Assembly: GCA_964573725.1 (NCBI GenBank)
Contig: CAZNLJ010000068.1
Span: forward strand, 1 to 18,077
Source of the DNA: UBA6168 sp964573725
GTDB taxonomy: Bacteria; Bacteroidota; Bacteroidia; Chitinophagales; Saprospiraceae
Reading direction: 5' to 3'
Length of the DNA: 18,077 bases
Position numbers and translations under genes: made by a program
In this document: piece after piece, positions 1 through 6,786 of the stretch
How the letters are laid out: each line of letters opens with the position of its first letter
How positions within the stretch are numbered: position 1 is the stretch's first letter
The notes under the pieces: model-generated
Told to the model about the DNA's origin: nothing
Seen by the model: the letters and a program-made list of their open reading frames with translations, nothing else
Databases searched by the model: none

Positions 1-2
1 AA

Positions 3-164
3 AAAGGAAAACAAACGGAAACGCCGACTACCAGATGGGTTTTTCAACTGTTTACCGGAATTCACGAACTAACCTCGCCCGATGGTAATAAGCTCATCCT
101 CAATATGAAAGATGAGCATCGAGAAATCCTAACCCTGCTTTCATACTGGAACTTTTATGCATGA
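3..164 (+). CDS. Transposase C-terminal fragment, IS4/IS1634-like, cut by the window edge
   Basis: This is an open frame from the window edge to a TGA at 162-164, giving 53 residues. It contains the stretch TPTTRWVFQLFTGI followed by a short beta-rich tail and HREILTLLSYW. A 'PTxRWVFQxFxGI' block near the C-terminus followed by a 'HxxIL.LL' tail is what I recall from IS1634-type members of the IS4 transposase superfamily. The DDE core lies outside the window, so it cannot be told whether the gene is complete. It converges on the DUF4143 ATPase gene, with a long palindrome between them. The family assignment rests on about 40 residues and is moderate; that it is a transposase end is more likely than the exact family. 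Confidence 0.5.
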   Translation, partial: KGKQTETPTTRWVFQLFTGIHELTSPDGNKLILNMKDEHREILTLLSYWNFYA

Positions 165-345
165 TTTTTGAAAAATGGGGTGCGGAAGATGAGCGGGAAG
201 GCATAGCGGCGCATGTACTCCGGTACCGGGTGAAGCGGGGCGAAAGAAGGGCGAAAGATTCGGCTCCCGTGTCATCCTGTGGGTTCAGCGAACTACGGAC
301 CGACAAAAGTGTGAGCGGGTTTTCCCTGGTGTTGCCGCATGGGTG

Positions 346-402
346 TATCCTTCCGGCCAACGGCACCTTGACCAGGTCAAGGTCCAGTTGGCCGGAAGGA
401 TA
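346..402. repeat. 57-bp near-perfect palindrome between convergent genes
   Basis: The outer arms TATCCTTCCGGCCAAC (346-361) and GTTGGCCGGAAGGATA (387-402) are exact inverse complements. The inner arms CCTTGACC (366-373) and GGTCAAGG (375-382) are also exact. The four bases between the arms on each side pair at two of four positions, so the whole 57 bases fold about one central base at 374. It lies between a plus-strand transposase end (164) and a minus-strand ATPase end (464), so it could act as a bidirectional terminator. There is no U-tract, and a REP-like or small mobile palindromic element is equally possible. Confidence 0.8.
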
Positions 403-463
403 TTTCGAAATAGTGGAGCGTAGCGCGTTGAAAGTGGAGCGTGACCGCAAGGCGGCGCAAGCC

Positions 464-1636
464 TCAAAGCCCCGGCAGTTTTCGCCAGGATTCAATGGTC
501 GCCTCGGTACGGGGCTGCCGGTCGTCACCGGCGTAAATGGCTATGTTGTCACCCTGTTGCCGCTGTAAAGGAGCAGCGTTGCGGAAGGATTTGAGGCCCT
601 TGAAAAAATCGGAGGTGGGTGTCCGGCTGTATTTCATTTCGTACAGGTGGGTCTGCAGGCCATCCAGTTCCACGAGGTCCACTTCCACCTTGTTGGAGTC
701 CTGCCAGAAATAAAATGCGGTCCGGCGGTCGCTGTTCCAGCGGTTTTTCATCAATTCAACGATGGCCATGTTTTCAAAGAGGGTGCCCCGCTGGTAGTAC
801 TGAAGCACCTGTTCCTGCGAGGAAAGCCCCAGCAAATGGCAAAGCAAGCCCGTATCGTAAAAATACAGCTTGGGCGTTTTGACCAACCGCTTGGTGAAAT
901 TTTCGAAAAAGGGCGGCAACTGGAACAGAATGTAGCTGGCTTCGAGGATGGAGAGCCAGCTTTTGGCCGTCGGCGCAGAAATACCCGCATCCACACAGAG
1001 CGTCTGGATGTTGAGAAGTTGTCCGGACCGCCCGGCGCAAAGCCGCAGGAAGTTTTGAAAGGTATTAAGGTCCTTGATGTTGATGAGACTGCGGGCGTCC
1101 CGCTCCACGTAAGTTTCAAGGTAGTTTTGGAAAAAACGGGGCAGCGGAATGGGGCGGTCGTAAAGTGCCGGATAACCCCCTTTCAGGATAATGTCCGCGA
1201 CTTCGGCCGGGCGGAGGTCAGGCTCGTTGGCAGCCAGTTCGGCATGGCTCAATGGCAGCAATCGGAACAGCGCTACCCTGCCGGCAAGGCTTTGCGTGAT
1301 TTTTTCCAGCAACAGGAAATTCTGCGAGCCAGAAAGGATGTATTGCCCCATCACCTTATCCGCATCAGTCTTTACCTGCAGGTAGGAGAACAACTCCGGC
1401 ACCCGCTGCGCCTCGTCGAATATCACGTGTCGGTCGTGCAGATTCATGAAACCAAGCGGGTCTTCCTCGAAAAACCGGCGGGTATTGGGTTCTTCGAAGT
1501 TGACATAGCCGTAGTCGGGAAAGAGGCTTTGCAACAGGGTCGTCTTCCCGCTTTGGCGGGGCCCCGTGACCGAAAGCACCGGATAAAGCGAGCAGGTTTC
1601 CCGAAGCAGCTGCGAAATTTGACGAGCAATCATCAT
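464..1636 (-). CDS. AAA-type ATP-binding protein with DUF4143 C-terminal domain
   Basis: The protein has 390 residues, the usual size for this family. A Walker A loop, GPRQSGKTT, is at residues 25-33. Walker B is HVIFDEAQ at 70-77, with D74 and E75 in place. A sensor-like YILSGSQNFLL follows near 99-109. The C-terminal half is the DUF4143 region, ending in a restriction-endonuclease-like segment with EVDLVELDG and YEMKYS (the D...ExK pattern). Known members are common, mostly uncharacterised P-loop ATPases of bacterial and archaeal accessory genomes; substrate and function are not established. Two ATG codons open the frame, and the upstream one (1634-1636) was taken. It stands alone between IS debris on both sides, which fits a mobile or accessory gene. 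All key nucleotide-binding residues are present and no frameshift is seen. Confidence 0.9.
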   Translation of the reverse strand: MMIARQISQLLRETCSLYPVLSVTGPRQSGKTTLLQSLFPDYGYVNFEEPNTRRFFEEDPLGFMNLHDRHVIFDEAQRVPELFSYLQVKTDADKVMGQYILSGSQNFLLLEKITQSLAGRVALFRLLPLSHAELAANEPDLRPAEVADIILKGGYPALYDRPIPLPRFFQNYLETYVERDARSLINIKDLNTFQNFLRLCAGRSGQLLNIQTLCVDAGISAPTAKSWLSILEASYILFQLPPFFENFTKRLVKTPKLYFYDTGLLCHLLGLSSQEQVLQYYQRGTLFENMAIVELMKNRWNSDRRTAFYFWQDSNKVEVDLVELDGLQTHLYEMKYSRTPTSDFFKGLKSFRNAAPLQRQQGDNIAIYAGDDRQPRTEATIESWRKLPGL

Positions 1637-1664
1637 TTTTTATGCAAATTATAAAATCGACTTT

Positions 1665-1672
1665 CAAAATTA
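1665..1672 (-). promoter_or_regulatory. Candidate Bacteroidota -7 box for the DUF4143 ATPase
   Basis: Read on the minus strand, 1672 to 1665 is TAATTTTG, an exact match to the Bacteroidota -7 consensus TAnnTTTG. It lies about 28 bases upstream of the ATPase start codon in an AT-rich leader. No clear TTG -33 element was found at the expected distance, so the call is tentative. Confidence 0.35.
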
Positions 1673-1802
1673 CATAATTCTTTTGAATGAAGCGTCGATC
1701 GTTGAAAATGGTGGGTGCATATCACTTTAGGAATCCATTTGATTTTCCATACAGGAATCAAATCAAAGACGGAATCGCTGACAAATCATATGCATTTGCC
1801 AT

Positions 1803-2060
1803 GTATCCACGCTACCAAGCCCCGGTTGCCTGTTCTTCCAGGCCGGCCTACTTCGCGCGCCAATAAGGATGGAAAGAAGGAAATAAAGCAAGGTCTCGAA
1901 GCGGTAGTACCTGGCCATGCTGGACAGTTGGCCAGGCAGTCAGGCGGACTTTGTCTCCCGGCACGGATTACCCAAGGCGACCCGCCGTAACTGGGTTCGC
2001 GCCAGTCGACCTCAATCGACCGGTCTTGTGGAAATCAAGCGCGGGGAAGCGGATATGCCC
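1803..2060 (+). repeat. 258-bp direct repeat, copy 1 (IS66 left region with tnpA start)
   Basis: This stretch aligns without gaps to 5146-5403 (offset 3,343), with about 11 mismatches counted by eye, so roughly 96% identity. Five of the mismatches cluster at 1978-1984. It holds the leader and first two thirds of an IS66-type tnpA. The shared sequence begins at GTATCCACGCTACC and ends at GATATGCCC, where copy 2 is cut by another IS. Same-orientation copies on both sides of the Fic gene make this a possible recombination substrate. Confidence 0.9.
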
Positions 2061-2165
2061 GCAACGACGGGCATCGAAAGCTGGATCAATGGCATACACT
2101 TTCGTTTCGACCGGCTCCCGGACACGACCTGGCAGGCAGGCTTGGTACAAGAACTCGGGCAGTGA
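1869..2165 (+). pseudogene. tnpA: IS66-type accessory protein TnpA, broken by two stop codons
   Basis: Starting from ATG at 1869, the frame is interrupted by TAA (1884-1886) and TAG (1905-1907). It then runs open to a TGA at 2163-2165, 98 codons in all. The readable part has a helix-turn-helix of the IS66 TnpA/IS3-orfA type: FVSRHGLPKATRRNWVR. A C-terminal tail IHFRFDRLPDTTW...LVQELGQ follows, typical of TnpA. Its stop overlaps the GTG start of the following tnpB (GTGA at 2162-2165), the coupled arrangement normal for IS66. The TAG is also present in the second copy near 5248, whereas the TAA is private to this copy. If translation began at the ATG at 1917, a shorter 82-residue product could still be made. 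Confidence 0.7.
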
Positions 2166-3292
2166 CCGTGTTGCACGCCGGTCAGCGGTATTTCTTGTAC
2201 GCACAACCGGTGGATATGCGCAAGCGTTTCGACGCCCCGGCGCCCTTGCGGGTCATCCCGAAAGGTATCCCCGGTCCGATGCTCTTGGCCAACATCCTGA
2301 TCAATAAATACGCGGATCACCTGCCCCTGTATCGCCAACGGATGATATTCCGGCGCAGCGGTATGGAAATCGATGATGTGACCATCGGCGGCTGGGTCAA
2401 ACAGTCCATCCAGCTCCTGGAAGTGATTTACAGCCGTATCCGGGACGACCTGATGACCGGCAACGACCTGATGGCGGATGAATCCACCATCCGCGTACTG
2501 GATCGGAACAAAAAAGGCCAAACCCACCTCGGCTATTATTGGGCGTACCTGGATTCCATCCTTCGCTGCGTACTTTTTAAATATGAGAAAGGTCGCGCCG
2601 GTAAATATGTGCGCAAACACCTGGCATCGTTCAAGGGCTATGTGCAGACGGACGCCTATGCCGGCTATGACAACCTGCCCAAGGTCAACGGTGACATCCG
2701 GCTGTTGGGCTGCTGGACGCACGTACGTCGCAAATTCTTTGAGGCACTGTCCGTAGAGGCGGAACAGGCCGGCTGGTTCATGGACCAGATCCAGTTGTTG
2801 TACGCCATCGAACGATATGCCCGCATGCTGGCCATGACCCCGGCGGAACGACTGACCCTGCGGGAGAACGCATTGCCGATCCTGGCGGGCATCAATGCCC
2901 GCATGTTGGAATTGGTCCCCACACGATCGCCCGGGAATCTCCTGTACATCGCCATGCGCTACACCCTGAAACAATGGGATGAACTGCTGGTCTATACCAC
3001 CGAATGCATGTTGGAAATCGACAACAACCGGGTGGGAAACTCCATACGCCCCAGCGCCCTGGGCAGGAAAAACCACTTGTTCGCCGGCGACCACGAAGCG
3101 GCCCGACGCGGAGCCGTCATTTACAGTATCCTGGCCAGCTGCAAGGCCCGTGGCATCAACCCCTTGGCTTACCTGGCGGATGTCCTCGACAAATTACCCG
3201 CCAGAAAAGTCAATAACATAGAAGACCTCCTGCCTTGGAATTGGCAGCCTGTCGACATACCGTCCGAGTTCAAATATGGAGGGGCGGTTTAG
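2162..3292 (+). pseudogene. IS66 tnpB-tnpC deletion fusion, catalytic glutamate lost
   Basis: This is a 376-residue open frame from GTG. Residues 1-24 (YFLYAQPVDMRKRFD) are the start of IS66 TnpB, which usually reads 'YLYxxxxDMRKGFDGL'. From about residue 28 (LRVIPKGIPGP, LLANILINKYADHLPLYRQ) the protein is the transposase TnpC. So the rest of tnpB and the N-terminal part of tnpC are gone, with an in-frame junction near 2231-2245. The DDE core has D106 (MADEST) and D164 (QTDAYAGYD). The third position, normally E in 'EIDNNxxEN/ER', reads EIDNNRVGNSIRP with G292 (GGA, one base from GAA). The C-terminus RKNHLFAG...LLPWNW is complete. Loss of the TnpC N-terminus and of the catalytic Glu makes an active transposase unlikely. 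Confidence 0.88.
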
Positions 3293-3333
3293 GCCCGTCT
3301 ACCGGCTTTGCGCTTGAATAACGCAGTATGTAG

Positions 3334-3509
3334 TTGGTAGGGGGGATACTCCGAAACTGGAAAAACCAGCTTGTACCGTTCGCCGAAACGGGTATCACTA
3401 ACGCGGTGACCGAAGGACGGAACAACTACTTGAGGTACTTCAAGCGAATTTCATTTGGTTGCCGGGCTTCGAACATATGAGAATCCGTAATCTAATCGTA
3501 GCTTGCTAA
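3334..3509 (+). pseudogene. ISL3-type transposase C-terminal remnant with a frameshift
   Basis: In the frame of position 3337 the DNA reads ILRNWKNQLVPF, then ITNAVTEGRNNYLRYFKR and ISFGCR. At about 3463-3467 the match jumps to the -1 frame, GFEHMRIRNLIVAC, ending at TAA 3507-3509. The pattern 'SNAxxEGxNxxxKxxKRxxxGFRNxEHxRxRIL' is the conserved C-terminal end of ISL3-family DDE transposases. The jump is explained by loss of one G in the run at 3463-3466. Only about 57 codons remain, and a TAG lies just upstream at 3331-3333, so the element is an old fragment. It fills the space between the IS66 remnant and the Fic operator region. Confidence 0.68.
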
Positions 3510-3554
3510 TCCACACTATTTGTCAAAGAACGATATTTTTTGCACCTTTATTTT

Positions 3555-3643
3555 ATTGGAAAATAATAATCAAATAATCGCTATTAATGGAAAATATTTT
3601 CCATTTTTGTATCAAATTACCCAGCTAATGGAAAATATTCTCC
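3555..3643 (+). promoter_or_regulatory. Three phased operator-like motifs upstream of and overlapping the Fic start
   Basis: A TGGAAAATA-type motif occurs three times in 89 bases: ATTGGAAAATAAT at 3555-3567, the perfect 20-bp palindrome AATGGAAAATATTTTCCATT at 3586-3605, and AATGGAAAATATTCTCC at 3627-3643, which covers the ATG of the Fic gene. Start-to-start spacings are 31 and 41 bases, close to three and four turns of B-DNA, so all sites would face the same side of the helix. The adjacent protein begins with a winged-helix region, so autoregulation is the simplest reading, but binding itself is inferred. Confidence 0.6.
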
Positions 3644-5109
3644 CCATTCACCTCCAAGAAATCATTTTCTCCTCCAGCGACCCAGCTGTCAGCAAGCAGG
3701 TGTCAAAACTGGAAAAGGCGGGCAAAATCAGGAAGATTGCTCCCCGTATCTACACGCCGAATTTTACCGACAGCCCCGAAACGCTGGTTAGGCGCAACCT
3801 TTTCACAATTTTGGGCAGATTGTATCCGGGCGCTGTGTTGAGCCACCGCACTGCACTGGAATTTCAGCCCACGGCGGCAGGCCATGTTTTCCTGACCTAC
3901 ACCTATACCAGGAAGATACCCTTGCCGGGCATCACGCTGCGTTTTTTGGAAGGGCATGGCCGCATCGAGGGTGACAACCCTTTGTCGGGCGAACTCTATG
4001 CCTCACAGTTGGAGCGGGCGCTGCTGGAGAACCTGCAAAGCTCCCGGCAGTCCGGCTCCGAATCAAAGACCTGTCCGCTGGTGGAAGTGGAAAACCGCCT
4101 GGAAAAGGTCGTGCGCACCCGTGGCGAAAATGGCCTGAACGAACTTCGGGACAAGGCACGGGAAATTGCCCTGCAACTGGGCATGGAAGCTGAGTTTGAG
4201 AAGCTGAACAGACTGGTTGGAGCCATGCTCGCCTCACGGCCGTCGAACATCCTTTCTTCGCCGCTGGCAATGGCTAGGGCATTCGGCCATCCCTACGACC
4301 CTGCCCGGTTGGCGCTGTTCGAGAAACTGTTCGTGGCATTGAAGCAGGAGGTTTTCCCGGACAGGCCAGACCATAATGCATCCGACCGCTCGTTTCGGAA
4401 CTTCGCCTTTTTTGAAGCATATTTTTCCAACTACATCGAAGGCACCGAGTTCGAACTAGTGGATGCCATGCGCATTATCGAGACAAACCAGCCCATGCCT
4501 TCCCGAAGCGAGGATTCGCACGACGTGCTGGGCACTTTCAGGTTGGTGAGCAACCGGGAAGAAATGCAGACTGTCCCCGAAACCCCTGCTGCGCTGCTCG
4601 ACATCCTGCTCTACCGCCACAAGCTGCTCTTGAGCGCCCGGACTTCCAAGAACCCCGGCCAGTTCAAGGACAAGAATAACCGGGCGGGGGACTCCTACTT
4701 CGTTGACCACCTGCTGGTAAAAGGCACCTTGATAAAGGGCTTCGACTACTATCAGGCACTGACCGACCCGTTTGCCAAGGCGGCTTACATGATGTTCCTG
4801 ATAAGCGAGGTTCACCCTTTCGTCGATGGCAATGGACGCATGGCTAGGGTAATGATGAACGCTGAGTTGGTCAAACAAAGGCAATCCAAAATCATCATCC
4901 CTACCGTTTACCGGGACGACTACATGACCGCCCTTCGTCGCCTCACCCGCCGGCACGACCCCGCCGCCTACCTTCGGATGTTACAACGGGCACAGGAATT
5001 TAGCGCCACTATTTATGGCGACAATATGGATACAATTGAAGCGCTGTTGGAGAGGAGCAATGCATTTAAGGCGCATGACGAGGCAAGTTTGAAAATACCA
5101 TTACAATGA
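3628..5109 (+). CDS. Fic family AMP-transferase with N-terminal winged-helix/AbiEi-like region
   Basis: From ATG 3628 the protein has 493 residues; the frame stays open upstream to a TTG at 3520, but that start would place the operator-like repeats inside the gene. Residues 5-45 look like a winged helix (SDPAVSKQVSKLEKAGKI, then RKIAPRIYTP), followed by an AbiEi-like region (RRNLFTILGRLYPGAVLSHRTAL). The Fic domain lies in the second half. It carries the class II inhibitory motif SNYIEG at 267-272, pattern (S/T)xxxE(G/N), and the active-site loop HPFVDGNGR at 396-404, matching HPFx(D/E)GN(G/K)R. Family enzymes transfer AMP from ATP to Ser, Thr or Tyr of a target protein. Both catalytic and inhibitory motifs are intact, so an active, self-restrained enzyme is likely; its target is unknown. 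No separate antitoxin gene is next to it. Confidence 0.9.
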   Translation: MENILPIHLQEIIFSSSDPAVSKQVSKLEKAGKIRKIAPRIYTPNFTDSPETLVRRNLFTILGRLYPGAVLSHRTALEFQPTAAGHVFLTYTYTRKIPLPGITLRFLEGHGRIEGDNPLSGELYASQLERALLENLQSSRQSGSESKTCPLVEVENRLEKVVRTRGENGLNELRDKAREIALQLGMEAEFEKLNRLVGAMLASRPSNILSSPLAMARAFGHPYDPARLALFEKLFVALKQEVFPDRPDHNASDRSFRNFAFFEAYFSNYIEGTEFELVDAMRIIETNQPMPSRSEDSHDVLGTFRLVSNREEMQTVPETPAALLDILLYRHKLLLSARTSKNPGQFKDKNNRAGDSYFVDHLLVKGTLIKGFDYYQALTDPFAKAAYMMFLISEVHPFVDGNGRMARVMMNAELVKQRQSKIIIPTVYRDDYMTALRRLTRRHDPAAYLRMLQRAQEFSATIYGDNMDTIEALLERSNAFKAHDEASLKIPLQ

Positions 5110-5139
5110 ATCATCTTTGCGCCATTTATCTGCCTACCT

Positions 5140-5159
5140 GGTAGCGTATCCACGCTACC
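5140..5159. terminator. 8-bp hairpin just after the Fic stop codon
   Basis: GGTAGCGT (5140-5147) and ACGCTACC (5152-5159) pair perfectly around the loop ATCC, 31 bases after the Fic TGA. There is no following T-tract, so intrinsic termination is uncertain. The right arm is the start of the 258-bp IS66 repeat, and copy 1 lacks the left arm. The hairpin therefore may have arisen by chance at the repeat junction. Confidence 0.35.
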
Positions 5160-5403
5160 AAGCCCCGGTTGCCTGTTCTTCCAGGCCGGCCTACTTCGCG
5201 CGCCGATAAGGATGGAAAGAATGAAATACAGCAAGGTCTCGAAGCGGTAGTTCCTGGCCATGCTGGACAGTTGGCCAGGCAGCCAGGCGGACTTTGTCTC
5301 CCGGCACGGATTACCCAAGGCGACGCTCTACAACTGGGTTCGCGCCAGCCGACCTCAATCGACCGGTCTTGTGGAAATCAAGCGCGGGGAAGCGGATATG
5401 CCC
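5146..5403 (+). repeat. 258-bp direct repeat, copy 2, truncated by an IS
   Basis: This is the gap-free partner of 1803-2060, in the same orientation. It stops exactly one base before the terminal repeat of the downstream IS (5404). The rest of the IS66 sequence seen after copy 1 does not reappear beyond that IS at 6781. So material was lost when or after the IS arrived. The two copies flank a 3.1-kb segment with the IS66 fusion gene, the ISL3 remnant and Fic. Confidence 0.9.
5212..5403 (+). pseudogene. tnpA: Second IS66-type tnpA remnant, one stop codon and 3' end lost
   Basis: The frame from ATG 5212 reads a short N-terminus (MERMKYSKVSKR), then a TAG at 5248-5250. It continues with FLAMLDSWPGSQADFVSRHG and LPKATLYNWVRASR, the helix-turn-helix of IS66 TnpA. 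KATLYNWVR here is closer to the usual family sequence than the KATRRNWVR of copy 1, so this copy preserves the older form. The early TAA of copy 1 is a TAC codon here, but the TAG is shared. The gene is cut at 5403 by the neighbouring IS and has no tail, so it is not functional as a full TnpA. Confidence 0.65.
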
Positions 5404-5420
5404 AGCCATTCCCGCTTTGG
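5404..5420 (+). repeat. Left terminal inverted repeat of the 1,377-bp IS
   Basis: AGCCATTCCCGCTTTGG pairs with the inverse complement of 6764-6780 at 14 of 17 bases. The boundary is supported independently, because the IS66 repeat similarity ends at 5403. Confidence 0.72.
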
Positions 5421-5421
5421 A

Positions 5422-6726
5422 CTAAGTTGCCGATAGTAAATGGGCTTTCGCAAGCTTGTTGAGCCAGTCGTCAAAAGATTTCAATTCCACGAACCGAAAA
5501 ACAGCTTGGAATTCATCCCAAAATCGTTTTTTGGTTTTTGTCGCGCTCAGGATCTTGAGAAATAATTCATTATCGATTTCCTGAATTTGGTCGATTAAAA
5601 ATACCAGCATCATGATTACAGCCAGCAGGTTTGAAAGATTTTTATTACCGTGGCCGTAGTTATGTTCGAAATTATAGCCTTGATTCTTGCGTGTATTGAA
5701 TGTCTCGTTTTCCATCTTCCATCGTGCCCGTCCACATGCTGCCATTTCGGCAACATTCCTTTTGTCTATGCCCAGATCAGTTACCCAGGAAAACGTCTTC
5801 CCGGTCCCCTTGCCATCCAAAATTTGCAAGACCAGGAAGTTTACCCGGACATCCGCATCGCTTCCGTTCAATGGCAGGTTGTTACACCACCAAAGCTGCC
5901 ATCGTTCCTTCCCCTGGAGCATTTCGTGCGTTTTGTAAGCCGTCTTTCTCTTGGTGTAGTGTTCAAAAAGTGCGGCATGGCTATCAGGCTTCACATTCAA
6001 CAAGAAATGCTGCCCCGCGTCGATTATCTCCCGGGCTATCGGCCCGTTTGCATGAAGCGCATCCCCGGCATGCAACATTTTCAAGCCTTTATGTCGTGCC
6101 CACAGCCTCGCCAACAGCCGTTTGCCTGCATTGAGTTCGCAGTCGTTCCTACTGTTTCCATCCTGCCTGGTGATGGGTTCACAGCCTATCGGCAATACGG
6201 TTTTCAGCCCCGGTTTCAAGACAACGGCCGTCCACATGGAGTGGGCATAGCGATTCGGTCCTTCCTCCCCGCGACCTTTTCTCACCTGGCAGCATTCGCA
6301 ATGCACTTTGGTCGAGGAGAAAAACTCCACTCCGTCCATAGCTGTCAATAGATAACCTCCCAATACGGAATACTTGTCCAAAACCCCATTGTCTTTCAGA
6401 CGGTCTAATATCAATCCGAACAACGGGTCTACACTTTCGGGTGTCACCTCGTCCAGCGTCTCCCGCATGGCTGTATCCGAGGGAATATTTCGAATGCCAA
6501 ATACCGCCGGTAAGTTCTTATCCTCAGCCTTCGTTCTGCCCTTATCAAGGGACAAGAGTGACGGATACTTCAATTGGAATATGGCCATTGCCGATAAGAA
6601 ATAATCCGTCAAATCCATGGATGCGTTCTTGGGTCGTGGGTCTTCCAACTTCGAAAAAAATGACCTGCACAGCTTGTAGAGCGCATCAAATCCAAGGGGT
6701 CCCGACTTTGCCATCGTTTTTTTCAC
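5422..6726 (-). CDS. DDE transposase, IS4-superfamily/ISNCY-like
   Basis: The frame gives 434 residues from GTG at 6726, or 430 from the ATG at 6714 (MAKSGPLGFD), which may be the true start. The DDE core is recognisable: first Asp in LLTAMDGVEFFSS near residue 130, followed by the Cys/His stretch KVHCECCQVRKG; second Asp in LHAGDALHAN; and Glu in the block RWKMENETFNTRKNQGYNFE. That block fits the IS4-type R(3)E signature and the 'ENExFNxxKNQGYxxEHNxGHG' ending of a widespread group of bacterial transposases. A hydrophobic helix (LAVIMMLVFLIDQI) follows, as usual for the group. No frameshift or stop is seen, so the element may still be active. The exact IS family name was not determined. Confidence 0.85.
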   Translation of the reverse strand: MKKTMAKSGPLGFDALYKLCRSFFSKLEDPRPKNASMDLTDYFLSAMAIFQLKYPSLLSLDKGRTKAEDKNLPAVFGIRNIPSDTAMRETLDEVTPESVDPLFGLILDRLKDNGVLDKYSVLGGYLLTAMDGVEFFSSTKVHCECCQVRKGRGEEGPNRYAHSMWTAVVLKPGLKTVLPIGCEPITRQDGNSRNDCELNAGKRLLARLWARHKGLKMLHAGDALHANGPIAREIIDAGQHFLLNVKPDSHAALFEHYTKRKTAYKTHEMLQGKERWQLWWCNNLPLNGSDADVRVNFLVLQILDGKGTGKTFSWVTDLGIDKRNVAEMAACGRARWKMENETFNTRKNQGYNFEHNYGHGNKNLSNLLAVIMMLVFLIDQIQEIDNELFLKILSATKTKKRFWDEFQAVFRFVELKSFDDWLNKLAKAHLLSAT

Positions 6727-6763
6727 AAAGCTAACAATTGATTCATATCCATCGTATTAAAGG

Positions 6764-6780
6764 CGAAGGCGGGAATTGCT
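6764..6780 (-). repeat. Right terminal inverted repeat of the 1,377-bp IS
   Basis: Read on the minus strand this is AGCAATTCCCGCCTTCG, the partner of 5404-5420. It lies 38 bases upstream of the GTG start of the transposase, so the transposase promoter probably sits in the short 6727-6763 segment (TTGTTAGCTTTGTG-like on the minus strand) or partly in the repeat. Confidence 0.7.
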
Positions 6781-6786
6781 CCAGGC

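Larger units (their letters stand above)
5404..6780 (-). mobile_element. Complete 1,377-bp insertion sequence with DDE transposase
   Basis: The ends are imperfect inverted repeats: AGCCATTCCCGCTTTGG at 5404-5420, and AGCAATTCCCGCCTTCG read on the minus strand from 6780 to 6764. They match at 14 of 17 positions. A single transposase gene on the minus strand fills the element, its stop codon lying one base inside the left repeat. The left end abuts the truncated IS66 repeat. No target duplication is visible (left flank ...ATGCCC, right flank CCAGGC...), which points to a deletion at one side after insertion. Confidence 0.75.

Noticed and set aside
161..568. 135-codon plus-strand frame running through the 57-bp palindrome
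   Set aside because: It contains both arms of the palindrome, overlaps the ATPase 3' end, and its translation resembles nothing known; it is intergenic.
647..1654. 335-codon plus-strand frame opposite the ATPase gene
   Set aside because: It is the antisense shadow of the DUF4143 ATPase, which has clear Walker motifs; the plus-strand translation has no recognisable domain.
2012..3094. 360-codon minus-strand frame across the IS66 remnant
   Set aside because: The plus strand carries unmistakable IS66 TnpB/TnpC motifs; the minus frame is low-complexity and lacks domain features.
3520..3627. Upstream TTG start adding 36 residues to the Fic protein
   Set aside because: The extension is AT-rich, unlike the rest of the protein, and would put the perfect palindrome and its sister sites inside the gene; the ATG at 3628 directly precedes the winged helix.
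5650..6351. 233-codon plus-strand frame inside the 1,377-bp IS
   Set aside because: It lies fully opposite the DDE transposase, whose catalytic blocks are conserved; no signal for a second gene.
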